Part shown: piece after piece, positions 51,246 through 62,757 of the stretch | Numbering within the stretch: position 1 is the stretch's first letter | Layout: each line of letters begins with the position of its first letter | Assembly (NCBI RefSeq): GCF_011397635.1 | Contig: NC_064767.1 | Location: 16,221,537-16,285,536 of the forward strand | Length of the DNA: 64,000 nt | Reading direction: 5' to 3' | Source of the DNA: Epinephelus fuscoguttatus | Lineage: Eukaryota; Chordata; Actinopteri; Perciformes; Serranidae | Made by a program: the position numbers and the translations under genes | The notes under the pieces: model-generated | What the model was told of the DNA's origin: nothing | Seen by the model: only the letters and a program-made list of their open reading frames with translations | Databases searched by the model: none

Positions 51246-52399
51246 TTATATGCTAAGCTGCCATGCAGTCACTACATATGGCTTTATCATGCAAGCTTTT
51301 ACAAATCCGTATGTCAAATACAGATTTTCGACCAAATAGAAAGATACATACAATATGTCCAAATATTGTATGAAGGAAGCTGCTGGGTAAAGCTCAGATA
51401 CAAAACCTTTGACCAGACTTGATAGACACAGAATATCCTGGCTAGAATATTAGATAGTAAGTACTGACATTCAACACAGATGAGATGAATTTTGAAAAAT
51501 ATGTGCAGCTTTATTGAGTCACAAGATTATAGGAAGTGAAGACAAGACAAGAGATAGATTAATTTGATGTATGTTTTTCTTTTTTTAACTGATTGCGTAG
51601 TAAGGAAAATCGGCAGAGTAACTTGGCTCGCCCATGCACAGCCACTTCTTTTAATCAGCGGCAGCAACACTGAACTGCATGAATCATCCAAGATGCACTA
51701 AGAAAACCTAAGTGATCTTTTTAATTTCTTTATGCCTACAGCGGAGCAAACAATGTGTTTCACTGCACGCTCCCTCGGGTTTGCTCATTAATCATACTAA
51801 CACAGGCAGGTGTTACACATCAGTCAGCGCTCAGACATCACAAACCACTTGATCACAACGACCAAAACATGAAGTGATAATGAATACTGCAGATGTGTCT
51901 TTCCGTTTTGTCTTACTGTCTCTTTACTCTCAGTCTCTCGTTTTCTTCGCCCTCAGCCTCTGATGGTCTTGTCCGTAACTCTGCCAGTGGGGCTATCGGA
52001 CTGACTAGGGGCATATAATGTGAAGTGAATCATGGGAATGTTGGACCCAGATGTCTCGGTATTCCCTGTGACCCTGAAGCAAACAGCCTGCCCTGCTCAT
52101 GGGACCAATAAAAAGAGACCATCTATTTCTGTCCAGGAATGCTGTATTTGTTTTTGCGGTGGGTTGTAGAATGATTTTGTCTTAAATGCATTTGCAGCAG
52201 TGTTTAAAGAGTGACATTCCCTTGAAGCGAAAATCTCAAGGACCCTTGAGGATTTCAGACAAACAGCTTTGATTTTAGTCTTTTGGTTTTTCAGAGAGGA
52301 GATAATGAAGTTCAACTGGAGTCATGAAGATTATAATAATATAATGGCAAAGTCTAATCCACATGCCCGTGTCTATAGCAAAAATTTGCTGCCTCAAAT

Positions 52400-52700
52400 T
52401 ACACTGTAATCCATCCAGCAGTTGTTAAGACATTTCACCTCGCAGCACAAATGTCAGCCTGCTGATGACGCCGAAGGAGGGATCAGTGGATCACCAAAGA
52501 CATCAGGATTCATCCTCTGGGGAATACGGATATCTGCGACAGACTTCTTGGTAATCCACATGATGGTTTTTGAGATATTTCACTAGAAAACAAAAATGTC
52601 AACGAAATGAACTCACTTCAGATAGTAGGCGTTATCCTCAGGGGAGCATGAATATCTAAATTTAACAGCAGTTCATCAAATAGTTATGGAGAGATTTCTG
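52400..52700 (-). repeat. Interspersed repeat, about two head-to-tail units, minus orientation
   Basis: Unit landmarks are ATCCATCCAGCAGTTGTTAA, GATCACCAAAGACATCAGGA and TTCATCCTCTGGGGAATACG; the second unit has TTGAGATATTTCACTAG and ATCCTCAGGGGAGCATGAAT. The same family occurs in plus orientation at 59240-59490. Confidence 0.65.
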
Positions 52701-53439
52701 ATATTGCCATCCCTACAGACACAGCTAGTTCGAGGGATTAGGGATGAGGGGATGTAGGGACAAGGAGGGGAGGAAGCTGGGGGGAATGATGGGAGAAACT
52801 AGGGTTGCAGACAGTTGAACGGTGGAATCTGATGGCGGTCTGGTGTCGGCTGAAGGGAGGAGGGCGCAACAGAACAAGGGAAACTGAGACAGAGCGTGGG
52901 AGTCATATCTTCACCTGCTTTACAATGGATAGAGGAGGCCCCTGGTGATTCCTGTATTCTGTGGATAGATAGAGAAAGAAAGGGAGAGATAACAGCAAAA
53001 ATGTAATCTAATTTATACACCAATAATATTACAGCTTATTGCAGTGAAACCTGATCGTGACTTTTCCTGGATTCTACAGATTTGTCGTCAGTGGCAGGAA
53101 CCTAGAGATAAGCACAGACCCTTATGGTAGACACTGGCATTTAATAGTATGTTAATGATCTGAGTTTTCTCATGCTCCATTCAAGTACCAATCAAAGTGG
53201 GATGGGTTTCTCTTCTGCATTAATAATTGCCTGGCAGCACTCTGCACAGCCTGAGCACCACATAGTTCAAGATTCAAAGCAATAAAGGCAATTAAGAACT
53301 TAATCCAATCAGACCTTTACGCGAATAGATGAGACCACCTATAAGATCTATAAGGTCCGCCTTTCCAGCAATAACCTCAGAATAATCAGCAGATGGGTTG
53401 GAATACATGGGGTGAAATGAAATGTGATGGTGTGCTGTG

Positions 53440-53573
53440 ATATGAATGGTTCTCTGGGGGTTTTTTTTTTTGGCTTCCTCCCACGGACCAAAGACATAAA
53501 GATTGGGTTTACTGGTGGCGCTAAATTGCCTGTAGGTGTGAATGTGAGCATGAATGGCTGTCTTTCTCTATGG
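53440..53573 (+). repeat. Interspersed repeat, 5' half of a split copy
   Basis: GGCTTCCTCCCACGGACCAA, then AGACATAAAG, CTAAATTGCCTGTAGGTGTG and AATGTGAGCATGAATGGCTG are the first half of a very common fish repeat. The copy stops at CTTTCTCTATG and its second half resumes at about 54682. Confidence 0.7.
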
Positions 53574-53947
53574 TCTTGTTTAGAGAATCTGTTTTGGCAA
53601 ATCCACATTGTCTACAAATTGATTTGTCTGGAGAACAAAAAGATGTGAGATGTGTTTTTTGCAAATCGTATCCGAACCACATTTGGAGGTGGTTTGAAAT
53701 GAGATTTCTACAGATGTGTCTCAGTCTGGATACTCTGGCTGCTCAAATTTCAAAGTGTAATTTGCCTCTGTCACTCCCACGGCGCACATAGTCATGAAGT
53801 TAGATCCAGGTTGACAGAAGTGCTCAGCAGAATCCATGTTGCTGTTAGCGGGGCATCTGTTGCTGAGTTTGTCCGGTGCAACAGAGGAGTCCTGCACTGC
53901 ATTTTCACAGCATGATTGTTTGGAGGTCAAAATGATGGACCGCCATT

Positions 53948-53987
53948 TCTTTTCGTTCTTTTTTCTTTTTAAAAGTTCACCTTTATT
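53948..53987 (-). other. Degenerate poly(A) tail and AATAAA signal of the hspe1 retrocopy
   Basis: Read on the minus strand, AATAAA is followed about 11 bases later by a run of A with scattered G and C. It lies about 125 bases after the pseudogene stop. This marks the 3' end of the retrocopied transcript. Confidence 0.65.
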
Positions 53988-54109
53988 ACTGTAACAAACT
54001 GTGATCAGAATTATTGACAGTTGCAATAACATAGAAAAAGAAAAGGCAAACAGACCTCTGGGGATGATGACGGGGACTGACACGATCTATAGCAACAAAA
54101 CTATGAAAC

Positions 54110-54393
54110 TCAGTGGATATATTTACTGAGGATGCCTCCATCACGGAACAGGAAATAGTCTTTGCTGTCTAGAGTGACTTTAGTTTCATCGTACTCTGGT
54201 AGAAGTACTTTGTCTCCAATTTACACACTGACCGGCTGCAAGTTCCTTTTCTGATTGACAGAGCAGGGTCCTGCTGCCACCACTGACCAGCACTTTGCCT
54301 TGAGTCTTCTCTGGCAGCATTTGTTACCATCTCTGTGGTAAAGCACTCCACCACCACCCGGTCAAACAAGGGGAGGAATTTTCTGAAGGCCAT
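54110..54393 (-). pseudogene. hspe1: Processed pseudogene of HSPE1 (10-kDa mitochondrial co-chaperonin, GroES family)
   Basis: On the minus strand an ATG at 54393 opens MAFRKFLPLFDRVVVE, the conserved start of fish and mammal HSPE1. A second frame continues LPEKTQGKVL, and a third ends GDKVLLPEY...SKDYFLFRDGGILSKYIH followed by a stop at 54110-54112. The three blocks are in the right order with no introns between them, whereas the functional gene is split by introns. At least two frameshifts and some missing codons break it. Downstream on the minus strand are AATAAA (53982-53987 on + as TTTATT) and a degenerate A-rich tail (53948-53970), so this is a reverse-transcribed mRNA copy. The active protein caps Hsp60 in the mitochondrial matrix; this copy cannot encode it. 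Confidence 0.88.
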
Positions 54394-54681
54394 TTTTGGA
54401 TGTGTGAGAGCTCTGGGAGTCCATGTGAAGCTGCTGCACCCTAATTTCTTGCTCTGACCATGGTCCTCCATTTCTAATACTTTCATGTTGGACAGTCACA
54501 TAACCAGCGTAGCTACGTAGTTACTGACTCCTCCATTGTTACCACAGCAACACATTTCGACAGGTTGGTGATGTGTGGACACACAAATCTGATCTGACCA
54601 CTTGTAAATAACAGTGCTGACAGTCTGTCTTAAAGATCTGGTTTGAGAAACAAATCTGATTTGCCTTTAGTCTGAATGTAG

Positions 54682-54812
54682 CCTGTGTGTAAACCCTGTG
54701 ATAGTCCAGGCTCCAGGATGTGCCCCACCTTTCACCCAATGTCAGCTGGAACTGGCTCTGGGCCCCTCACGATCCTTAAGAGGATGAGCATTCACAGAAA
54801 ATAGATCGATGG
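54682..54812 (+). repeat. Interspersed repeat, 3' half of a split copy
   Basis: CCCTGTGATAGTCC, GCTCCAGGATGTGCCCCACC, AATGTCAGCTGGAACTGGCT, CTTAAGAGGATGAGC and ATAGATCGATGG follow the order expected for the second half of the repeat begun at 53440-53573. About 1.1 kb holding the hspe1 retrocopy separates the halves. Confidence 0.7.
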
Positions 54813-56466
54813 AAATGGTTTGCATGATCTACTGACACTATCTCAGGTTGTGAATATGTGCTTGAGGTGTATGTCTTCTTCAAATGTAGTCACTGTTTTG
54901 TCATTATATTTCTGACTTTGATGCAAGAGATGAGGACAGACAGAAGAAAAAATAAAGACAGACACACACGTAATAAATAGAAGATTAGTCTAAGCAGAGA
55001 AACTTCCCCAACAATAAATACACAGATCTGTTATATCTTTCAGTTGATGCAGAAACACTGCTGCGTCTCCTACGAGAGTAGCTTCATGTCTTAGGTTACA
55101 TCCAGAGCTGAGTAATGCTGCTCCGCATCAAACAACAGCAAAACTCCAGAGGAGGGAATTCTGCACCGCTTTGTGCTTAAAAATAGATCAGAGGGTAGAA
55201 AATGCTCCATATTTGTTATTTTATTCCTCCTCAAAATTCAAGACAAGACAGCAGACACAGTGAGGTGTAACCACGAGCATTTCATTTTGATGTGAATGCT
55301 ACGTGGATCACTTCAATGTTTTGAGTTTGAAACGTCGTGCTGCTGACCACTAACGAGGGGATGAAGTGAGTGGCTTCAGTCTTCAGGGTGAGTCATTTCC
55401 AACCATCTGTTTGATGATCAGAGGACAAAATAACTGCAGAAAGTTTGTGTGAATCCAGGATTTGGATCAGCAACAGATGGTTGTGAAGTGAAACTTCTGA
55501 TTTGTATCAAATAATTAAAGCAACGTGATCCAACGGCAGGACATTTTGAAGAAATGTATTAATTTATTAAAGTGTTTTCTCTTCTGACATTGCAGATTAG
55601 CTCAAAGGAATTACAACACAAACTGATCATACATAAATAATAGAATTGTATTTTATTATACACATGGTATGACTCTGGTGAAATGTCATACAGAAAAAGC
55701 TTCAGTGTTTCATTTATCTCAGTCAGTGTTTGCAGGGTGTGTGTGGGTGGCAGAGAGATAAATATTCTGCTGTAGCAGGCCATACATACAGAGGCATGAA
55801 TAAATACATTAGAATTTATTAAGATAAGATAAGTAAAATCCATTTGTTCTGAGATAAGTTCCTCAGAAAACTTTGTACACGTTATGAAGCAGGCTAAGGC
55901 AGCTGCATGTGATCTCCTTGTATCAAGTGCTTTAGATAAGTGCCGCAAATGCTGTCTGGTCTTTTCTGATTTTTTTTTCACTTCTCCAGTTAGCATGCTG
56001 CCCATGTTTACCAGTGCTGCCCAGTATACAAGGCACATATTCAGACAACTGCCTCCTACTTCATTGATGGAGCACTGCACGCAGACTCCCAGCGTGCTAA
56101 AATCCATTTACTTGTCCCAGCAGTGCTTCAATTTAAGATTGATTCTTCAACCATCGTGATTTTTGTGTCCCTGTCAGAAATAAGAAAAACAAGAATACAT
56201 TTCCTACTTTTTATTTTTGTCACAGTTCATTGAAACCAAAAGGAACATACAAAAAATTAAATTATAGATTGGTCATTATTTTTATTATATAATATTGGCC
56301 CTTTATGTGTGATTTTCACAGTATTTCAGTTTGTCCCTGAGCCAGATTTTGGATTTTCAACCCAGTTATTGATCTAATACAAATGACACAAACATACCCA
56401 TTTTTGTGAAATGTATCATGTGTTGTAAGATATATTAGTGTTTTAGGAGAAGAAGAAAGAAAAAGA
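54813..56466. other. Gene-free interval containing an unexplained 182-codon frame
   Basis: The minus-strand frame 55559-56107 is the second longest in the window (182 codons) but shows no domain, no Kozak-like start and an unusual mix of Cys and Tyr. No repeat was recognised under it. I leave it unannotated as a gene. Confidence 0.45.
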
Positions 56467-56788
56467 TGCACTTTATTAATCCTTGAGGGCAAAGTCAATT
56501 ATTTTTTCAATCTGTTGTCATATACACACAGGCCTGAAATACACACACATGCACAAACAGGACCTACACATGCATTAAATGGAGAGATGTCAGAGTGTAG
56601 GGGCTGTACATGGACAGGTGCCCCGAGCAGTTGGGGGTTCGGTGCCTTGCTCAAGAGCATCATAGTGCCCAGGAGGCGAACTGGCACCACTCTGGCTACC
56701 AGTCCATGCTCCATATTTGGTCCAGATGGGGACTTGAGCCAGCATCTCCAACCCAGGTCCCTATGGACTGAGCTACTGCACCTGTCCC
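56467..56788 (+). repeat. Interspersed fish repeat
   Basis: Recognisable pieces in order are GCACTTTATTAATCC, GCACAAACAGGACCTACACA, GCCCCGAGCAGTTGGGGGTT, GGTGCCTTGCTCAAGAGCA and GACTGAGCTACTGC. I recognise the set as a common repeat of spiny-rayed fish. It makes open frames on both strands that should not be read as genes. Confidence 0.7.
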
Positions 56789-56879
56789 TTGGTGTTACTC
56801 TTATTTCCACTGTACAAAATGTAAACTGAAGGAGTGTTTTTGTCAGTTCTTTTAAAATTTGTTGTTTTCATAACTTGTC

Positions 56880-56963
56880 TGTTTTAATTATTAAAATGTA
56901 AAGCACTTTGTAACTCTGTGTTGACAAGCTCTTTAGAAATAAAGATTATTATTATTATTATTG
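56880..56963 (+). repeat. 3' tail of a non-LTR-type retroelement with (ATT)n
   Basis: TGTAAAGCACTTTGTAACTC, then a slightly decayed CTCTTTAGAAATAAAG, then ATT repeats (56945-56962). This arrangement is typical of truncated fish LINE 3' ends. Confidence 0.65.
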
Positions 56964-58770
56964 TTAGCATACAGGTGAAGAATGACCTTAAAGAGCAAAG
57001 CTCTCGCAAGATGACATCACACACAGCCGGGAGGAGGTGAAGGGTCAGGGAAACGCTTATTATGCTATTTACAGAGATAGCACTGGTGATCTGAACCGGT
57101 CAGTGGCGAAAAAAAAAAAACACTTTTAATGCTCAAACTTATACAGAACGCATTTGCCCCCATATCTACCTCGCGGCTGCTGGCTGCATCCGCCTCCCTC
57201 AATACTGAACCAATTTTAAAACGAGTTGTACCTATGAATCATACGCACACATACACATGGGGAAATATGGCCCAGGTTGAAAAATACCGAAGTTATCCTT
57301 TAAATGAAATCCATTTCTTTTGCCTAACATTCATAAAGCATTTTAAAGTACATGGCTTTGTTTGTCACAGGCAATAATTGGAGTACTCAGTGCGACAGTG
57401 GCACAACAGCATAATTACCCCACGAAAACTCTTTTCACTTTCCTATCCATTCACAGCCACTTTACTTATTTCCCCAACATCAAATAAACATCGCTGTACC
57501 TTTGCCTCGTATCATTTTGCGATAAACCCTTTTGATAAACCTCAGGCTCTAAGCTGATGCTATGAAACGCACCTGACAGGTGATTCCACCTTTTTCATTA
57601 CTCTGCTGTCAGCTGCAGTGAAGGCTGTGTGTGATAATGTGCCAAAAAAGCCCCACTCTGACACGAGGTACCATTAAAAATCCCATCAGACAATAATTGA
57701 GACCAAAGAGGGGAACGTCTAAACTGGCACAGGGAGGACATGTCTTTTTTTTAAGCTGTGTTAGAGCTCAGAGAAGGTTAAAGGTAGAGCAGAAGGGAGG
57801 GCAACAGTCAGGGTTAAGTTATAGTTTAACAGATAGCAGTCGTAGTTTCATTCCTCAGAAGAAAAAGAGCGTCTGCTAATGCTGCGTGGCACAGAGTGGT
57901 GAGTAGAGTGTGACGTCCAACAGGATGTAGCTCACTGACCATATATGTCTCTTTCCAGCCCCGCTCCTCTCTGTCAATACCCTCAACCACAGAGGAAATC
58001 TAAAAGAGAAATGTGAGGAAGGGCTATTATAAAGGACAGAGAAAAACCCAATGGGGAGGGGATTGGGAATCTATCAAAGGGAGCAAAGAACAAAACTGAT
58101 CCACGCAATTATTGTTTCAGCCCAGCTAAGAGCCCATGGCTTAGGGAAAAATCCATCAAGTCATTTCATTAGGAGAGACCTCAGCGGTGAAAAGATCTGG
58201 GGACAATGGAGCCACTTTCTGGAGAGCAGTGGTTACACATGAATAAGCTGCTCTCGGAGGTCAAATGAACAAGCGGGCTCATGTCTTGTGAAAAGGAGAA
58301 TTACTGTCAAGTGGAAACACTTGATAACAATAACTAAGGGAGAGCTGGGATTGCAGATGCCTTTTTTGTAATTAAAAAGTGCACACAAAAAGAAGTGTGA
58401 ATGGAAATGTTGCTGTATACACTGTCTTCTAATGTTAAAAGGACACCATTTTGAAAAAATGTATCTTCTGTCTTTACACATTGTTGTCAAGAAATTATAC
58501 AAGGCACAGGTTGATCTTCAGCGGCTGAGGTGAGACTTGTTGTGGAACAAAGCAAAATGTTGGCATGGCTACACATCAGTGTCAACTTAAAATAACAATA
58601 GATACAGACGGACACATCGATCTCTAGTAACTGTTGGAGAAACTGAGTCTCCTTCCCTCATGGAAATCAGTTAGATTGGACGCAATGTCAGACAGAAGAT
58701 GGAAACTGAGTGCAACAAGTTGTTTGACATCAGTCAGAGATCCTCCTCATGCTCCCCACTGTCTGCACAG
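56964..58770. other. Gene-free interval with repeat-like left part
   Basis: 57180-57300 (GGGGAAATATGGCCCAGGTT, CGAAGTTATCCTTTAAATG) resembles the end of a fish repeat. 57400-58770 holds nothing I recognise. Confidence 0.4.
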
Positions 58771-58970
58771 GTTTCCCTCTGAGTGCTCCAGTTTCCTCCC
58801 ACAGTCCAAACACATGCAGCTCAGGCTGAACTGTAAACTGAAGGTGTGATTGCTTTGCTTATGTGTCAGCAGCGCGAGACTGCCAACCTGTTTGAAGTGT
58901 ACGCTGCCTCTCGCCCAGTTGGAGCTGGCAGAGGCTCCAGGAAAGTGGGCACAGATAATGGAGAGACTGA
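58771..58970 (+). repeat. Interspersed repeat, diverged unsplit copy
   Basis: GTGCTCCAGTTTCCTCCCAC, AGTCCAAACACATGCAG, ACGCTGCCTCTCGCCCAGTT and GGCAGAGGCTCCAG cover both halves of the family that is split at 53440 and 54682. It shows what the uninterrupted order looks like. Confidence 0.65.
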
Positions 58971-59239
58971 GGTTTGAAAACATCACGCGGTGCTAAGAAA
59001 ACTGTGTTTGCAAGGCTTTAGTTCTACTATTGTTTTCTAAGATGTTTTTGGTGCATCACATCAATGTGTCCTCATACAACAGCTGGCGTTACGTAATTAA
59101 CATAAAGTTACATAGATTAGGTTTAGGAAAAGAAACATGGTTATGGTGGACCTTAAAATAACTCAAAGATCAAATATCACAACAAATCCTGTGTTGTCTG
59201 ACCCATCCACCACCGAACAGTGCATGAGAACAACCTCCT

Positions 59240-59490
59240 TTGGCCAGAACTGGAATAACTCAAAATATACTGAATGGGTTGGCATAAAAATTTGGAAAGA
59301 TGGTCATGATGAATCTTACTGAATATGGTGATACACTGAGACTGACATTTTTGGCTTTTAGTGAAATATATCTGCAAACTTTTCAGGGAAATGTTTCGAT
59401 ATCTGTTGGATGGATTGCTACAAAATTTGGTAAAGACATTAATGGCTTCCTGATCACTTTGGTGATACACTGACTTTTTATCTAGCGCTA
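59240..59490 (+). repeat. Interspersed repeat, plus orientation
   Basis: Contains GATATCTGTTGGATGGATTG, CTACAAAATTTGGTAAAGAC, TGGTGATACACTGACTTTTT and ATCTAGCGCTATCAC, the reverse complement of the family at 52400-52700. Confidence 0.65.
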
Positions 59491-59754
59491 TCACCACGAA
59501 CTACCTATTGGTCCAACATCCCATTGTTCCGACCATATTAAACCCATTGTTCCGAAGTCCGTTCCAAAATCATCATGATGCCCTGTAGTTAAGGTCTGGT
59601 TAGGTTTAGGCACAAAAACCACTTGGTTAGGGTCAGGAAAAGATCATGTGCAAATGCAAATGTTAGCATGCTAACATACTAAAGTAATACGGTTAGCGTG
59701 GTATGCAAATTGAACATATTGGAAGTCTATGGCTGGAGAATACTGACTACAGTA

Positions 59755-60420
59755 TTCAGTCCCCCCAGGATTTTGTTCGTCTCACCACCAGACAATCAGA
59801 GATCTCCGCCTTCTGATAGTCTGGGGTCACTCCTTTCTAAAGTGTGTTTAACACACCGGCGAAAACGGCCGGCAACAAAGCAATGCCTCTTGCATTTTTG
59901 AAAAGGACACGCCTTCTCGGAAATGTGCGCTCCCCCTTTTCTCGTCCGCAAGGAAACAAACACACAGAGAGCTTGAAAATGGATGCCGAGAGATTAAACT
60001 CCGTTTTATCAAACGTGTGCTCATCCGTGAAGAAAATATTTTTTCCAGCGGATGTCTTAGTTACAACATTATTGAGCTAACTGGAGTATTGTCATGTCGT
60101 ATCCGACAACGGGAGGCTTTTAACAGATGACGTCCTGATGTTAGCTTTGCTGCTAGTGTTAGCTGTCCCTGTCAGCTGCAGCCACTGATGCTTTCTAGAC
60201 ATCGTGATTTACCAAAACTGAATAAATACCACACATAGCAACACAAAACTGCTTTGCTAGCTCAATCATGTTGTAACTAAGATATCCGCTGGAAAAAATA
60301 TTTTTTTCACGGACCGTTTAATGAGTTATTACCTATTACAGACACCACTAACGGAAAGAAATAGTAGTATTTGTAAACAACAAGGCGAATCCCTCTATAG
60401 TCTGGCCGGACAGATGAGTC
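59755..60420. mobile_element. Repeat element with hairpin and internal inverted repeats
   Basis: Near the left end CCAGACAATCAGA (59788-59800) faces TCTGATAGTCTGG (59812-59824), a 12 of 13 stem. Further in, arms of about 58 bp face each other (60024-60081 and 60256-60313), each with ATATTTTTTCCAGCGGAT or its complement and TTAGTTACAACAT. I recognise parts as a fish repeat. Exact ends and target-site duplication were not found, so the class is uncertain. Open frames inside (for example 59844-60080) are not treated as genes. Confidence 0.6.
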
Positions 60421-61074
60421 ATGGCCTTGTCAAAGATTATGTTTGTTTCTTTTAGTTGGTGAGAATGTGTCGCCACAAACGTGACAAACATCCACTAACT
60501 TTGCCATTTTGTACCGCTACACGTGTTTCTAGTGGGACTATGTTTACAAGCACAAGAGTTCAGCGAGCCACCGAAGGACCACCCTGCAGATTTACTATTG
60601 GTTCTGCAACGTAGGGAGTTTTTTTAAACTCTGAAATTGTATCCGCCCATCTACACACAAAATCAGGGAGAAAGTCATCTGTCTTTAGTTAAGCAAAGCG
60701 TCTAAAGACTGACTTGTGAGTCTAGGATTTTATTGACTTTGATTGTTGTAGACTAAAATTCCAAATTTCACTGCTGCTTTCCTGAAACATTTCGATGCAT
60801 GTTGTGGTGTTTTTTGTCATTTTTTGCAATGGCATTGAAAGAAATGATGAAAGTTCTAAAAAAAATAGTTGCAATTTTTTTATACAAGTCATTAAAATTC
60901 AAAGACAACTTGTTCCAGTGTGAATAAAACCACACTGTTATGAGTGTGTGATTTGCATTACACTAATAATACCACTAACCATGCATATTTAATCCAAGTC
61001 ACATTTATTCTATCAGCATGTGCAATAGATCTGGGTCTAACAACCTCTGCCATGATGATTTGTCTTGTCTTTTA
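60421..61074. other. Gene-free interval
   Basis: No gene, RNA gene or recognised repeat seen. Confidence 0.4.
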
Positions 61075-61590
61075 TCACAACACATTCTCACTCTGACCTC
61101 GTCACATATCGACGTTTGGTCATAGACTTTCCACATCCACATACGACGTGAAAGGTACCCTGGGTGTGTTGGTTGACGACGTTCTGGAACGCAGTGTCAA
61201 GTTCTGCCTGTTACGGGCATTGTCTTCTTCCAAAATACACAAATTTACAGTTTACATACAGTCTTTTTCAAAATAAAGGCACTTTTGTCGTAAAAAAAAC
61301 CCTGCAAATTTATGTTTTTTTGTCTTCAACAACTAATGCACATGGTTGGGTCTAGGAAACAAGAACACCACTCTCCCTGGGTGAGAGTCAGTCTTCGTTA
61401 GACCCATTCACCATCTCACCCTACTTGGACTTTCGGCATCTTAACTTCCCGTTCATTAAACTGCAACCACCCACGTATCATGCCAACATTAAAGGACGGG
61501 TTTTTCATCAATGTCTGACGCCGCAAGTCACTGCCCAAGCGTTGGATTTCAACGACTTCGGAGTGAGAGCAGGTTGGTTGTCAGCACTTG
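61075..61590. repeat. Interspersed repeat
   Basis: GACCTCGTCACATATCGACG, TTTGGTCATAGACTTTCCAC, TACGACGTGAAAGGTACCCT, GACGTTCTGGAACGCAGTGT and later TTCATTAAACTGCAACCACC match a repeat I recognise from fish. It accounts for much of the 140-aa open frame at 61425-61847, whose end is a (GT)n tract. Confidence 0.6.
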
Positions 61591-61765
61591 TCAGATGTTC
61601 TCCAGGTGTGTTTTGCGATAGAATAGCGTCTGTGTTCCAAAAATGTTTACTCCCACTTTGGTGCAGAATATCAAGGAATTGCTTTGCACGGTTAGTTTTT
61701 TGTTGTGAGATGTTTGTGTGGCACATGTCGGCATCTTTACAACCAAAACAAGGAGGTGAGTTTGG

Positions 61766-61769
<4 letters not shown>

Positions 61770-61818
<49 letters not shown>
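61770..61818 (+). repeat. (GT)n microsatellite
   Basis: About 24 GT units; it produces the VCVCVC end of the + strand frame 61425-61847 and HTHTHT on the other strand. Confidence 0.95.
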
Positions 61819-61819
<1 letters not shown>

Positions 61820-62540
61820 CTTCAGCTGTACATACTCTCTAATGTAAGCACACATCAGTGAGCCTTCACCCAATTACAACAGAAAACATCCTCACACACA
61901 GCAGCGGACATCCATTTGCAGGCACGTGTGAATATGTGTGTGTGTTTGTGTAGACGTGTGGAGAGACGACTAAAGAGGAAAGGGGCTAACAGGACTGGCA
62001 TGACATTAAACCTGACAGATGGGAAACATCATCGCCTGATGTGACCTACGAACAGTCCAGACTCATTTCCACTGGTTTACCAGCAGCATCGCTCCCTAAT
62101 AAGGAGAGAGAAATGAAGATATGCATTAAGATCACAGCTGATCTGATGTGCTTGTTAACCACATGGCAAAAAAAGATATGTACCACACATATTTCTGTGT
62201 AAGATTTTTTAAAAGTAGGGCTCAGAATATTAGAAGCTGTTTACGTGCACAGGATCTCCAGGGACATTTTAATATTCTTCAGTGATTATCCTGAACATAA
62301 AAAGTGATAAATTCCGATTTGATAACTGTGTCGTTAGCAAATGCCAAAATGTAAATGCAAAAGTGACATAATAAAAACAACAAATAGATTAATATTTCAT
62401 ACAAATCTGAGTCACAATTTGTCACATTCCCACATCACAAAATCATTGCATTTTAAAATTAAAATTAATTACTATTTGGGACGAATCAGGAGAATGAGTC
62501 AGAGGTACTAAATCAACACGGATGACAGATGCAGATTGCA

Positions 62541-62546
62541 GACACA

Positions 62547-62585
<39 letters not shown>
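62541..62585 (+). repeat. (AC)n microsatellite, slightly interrupted
   Basis: ACAC runs with single CAT and CGC interruptions. Confidence 0.92.
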
Positions 62586-62586
<1 letters not shown>

Positions 62587-62741
62587 TATATGGCAGAAAA
62601 GAAAAGTTCAAGCCTGCACAACACCAAAGAATTAAACATTACCTGCGTTGCCATGGTTTCAGGGCCATGTAACTTTTAGAAACGTGTGTGTGTATGTGTG
62701 TGTGAAGAAAGTTGATCATTTGAACGTCTATTTTTAGAGTT

Positions 62742-62757
62742 AAAAAAAAAAAAAAAA
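62742..62757 (+). repeat. A16 homopolymer
   Basis: Run of A after TTTTTAGAGTT. Confidence 0.88.

Noticed and set aside
54169..54486. 105-codon minus frame as a real HSPE1-like gene
   Set aside because: Only the first 16 residues after the internal Met are in frame with HSPE1; the rest is shifted, so it is a pseudogene.
56499..56829. Overlapping frames of 103 and 104 codons on opposite strands
   Set aside because: Both translate the interspersed repeat at 56467-56788.
61425..61847. 140-codon frame
   Set aside because: The first part lies in an interspersed repeat and the end is the (GT)n tract.
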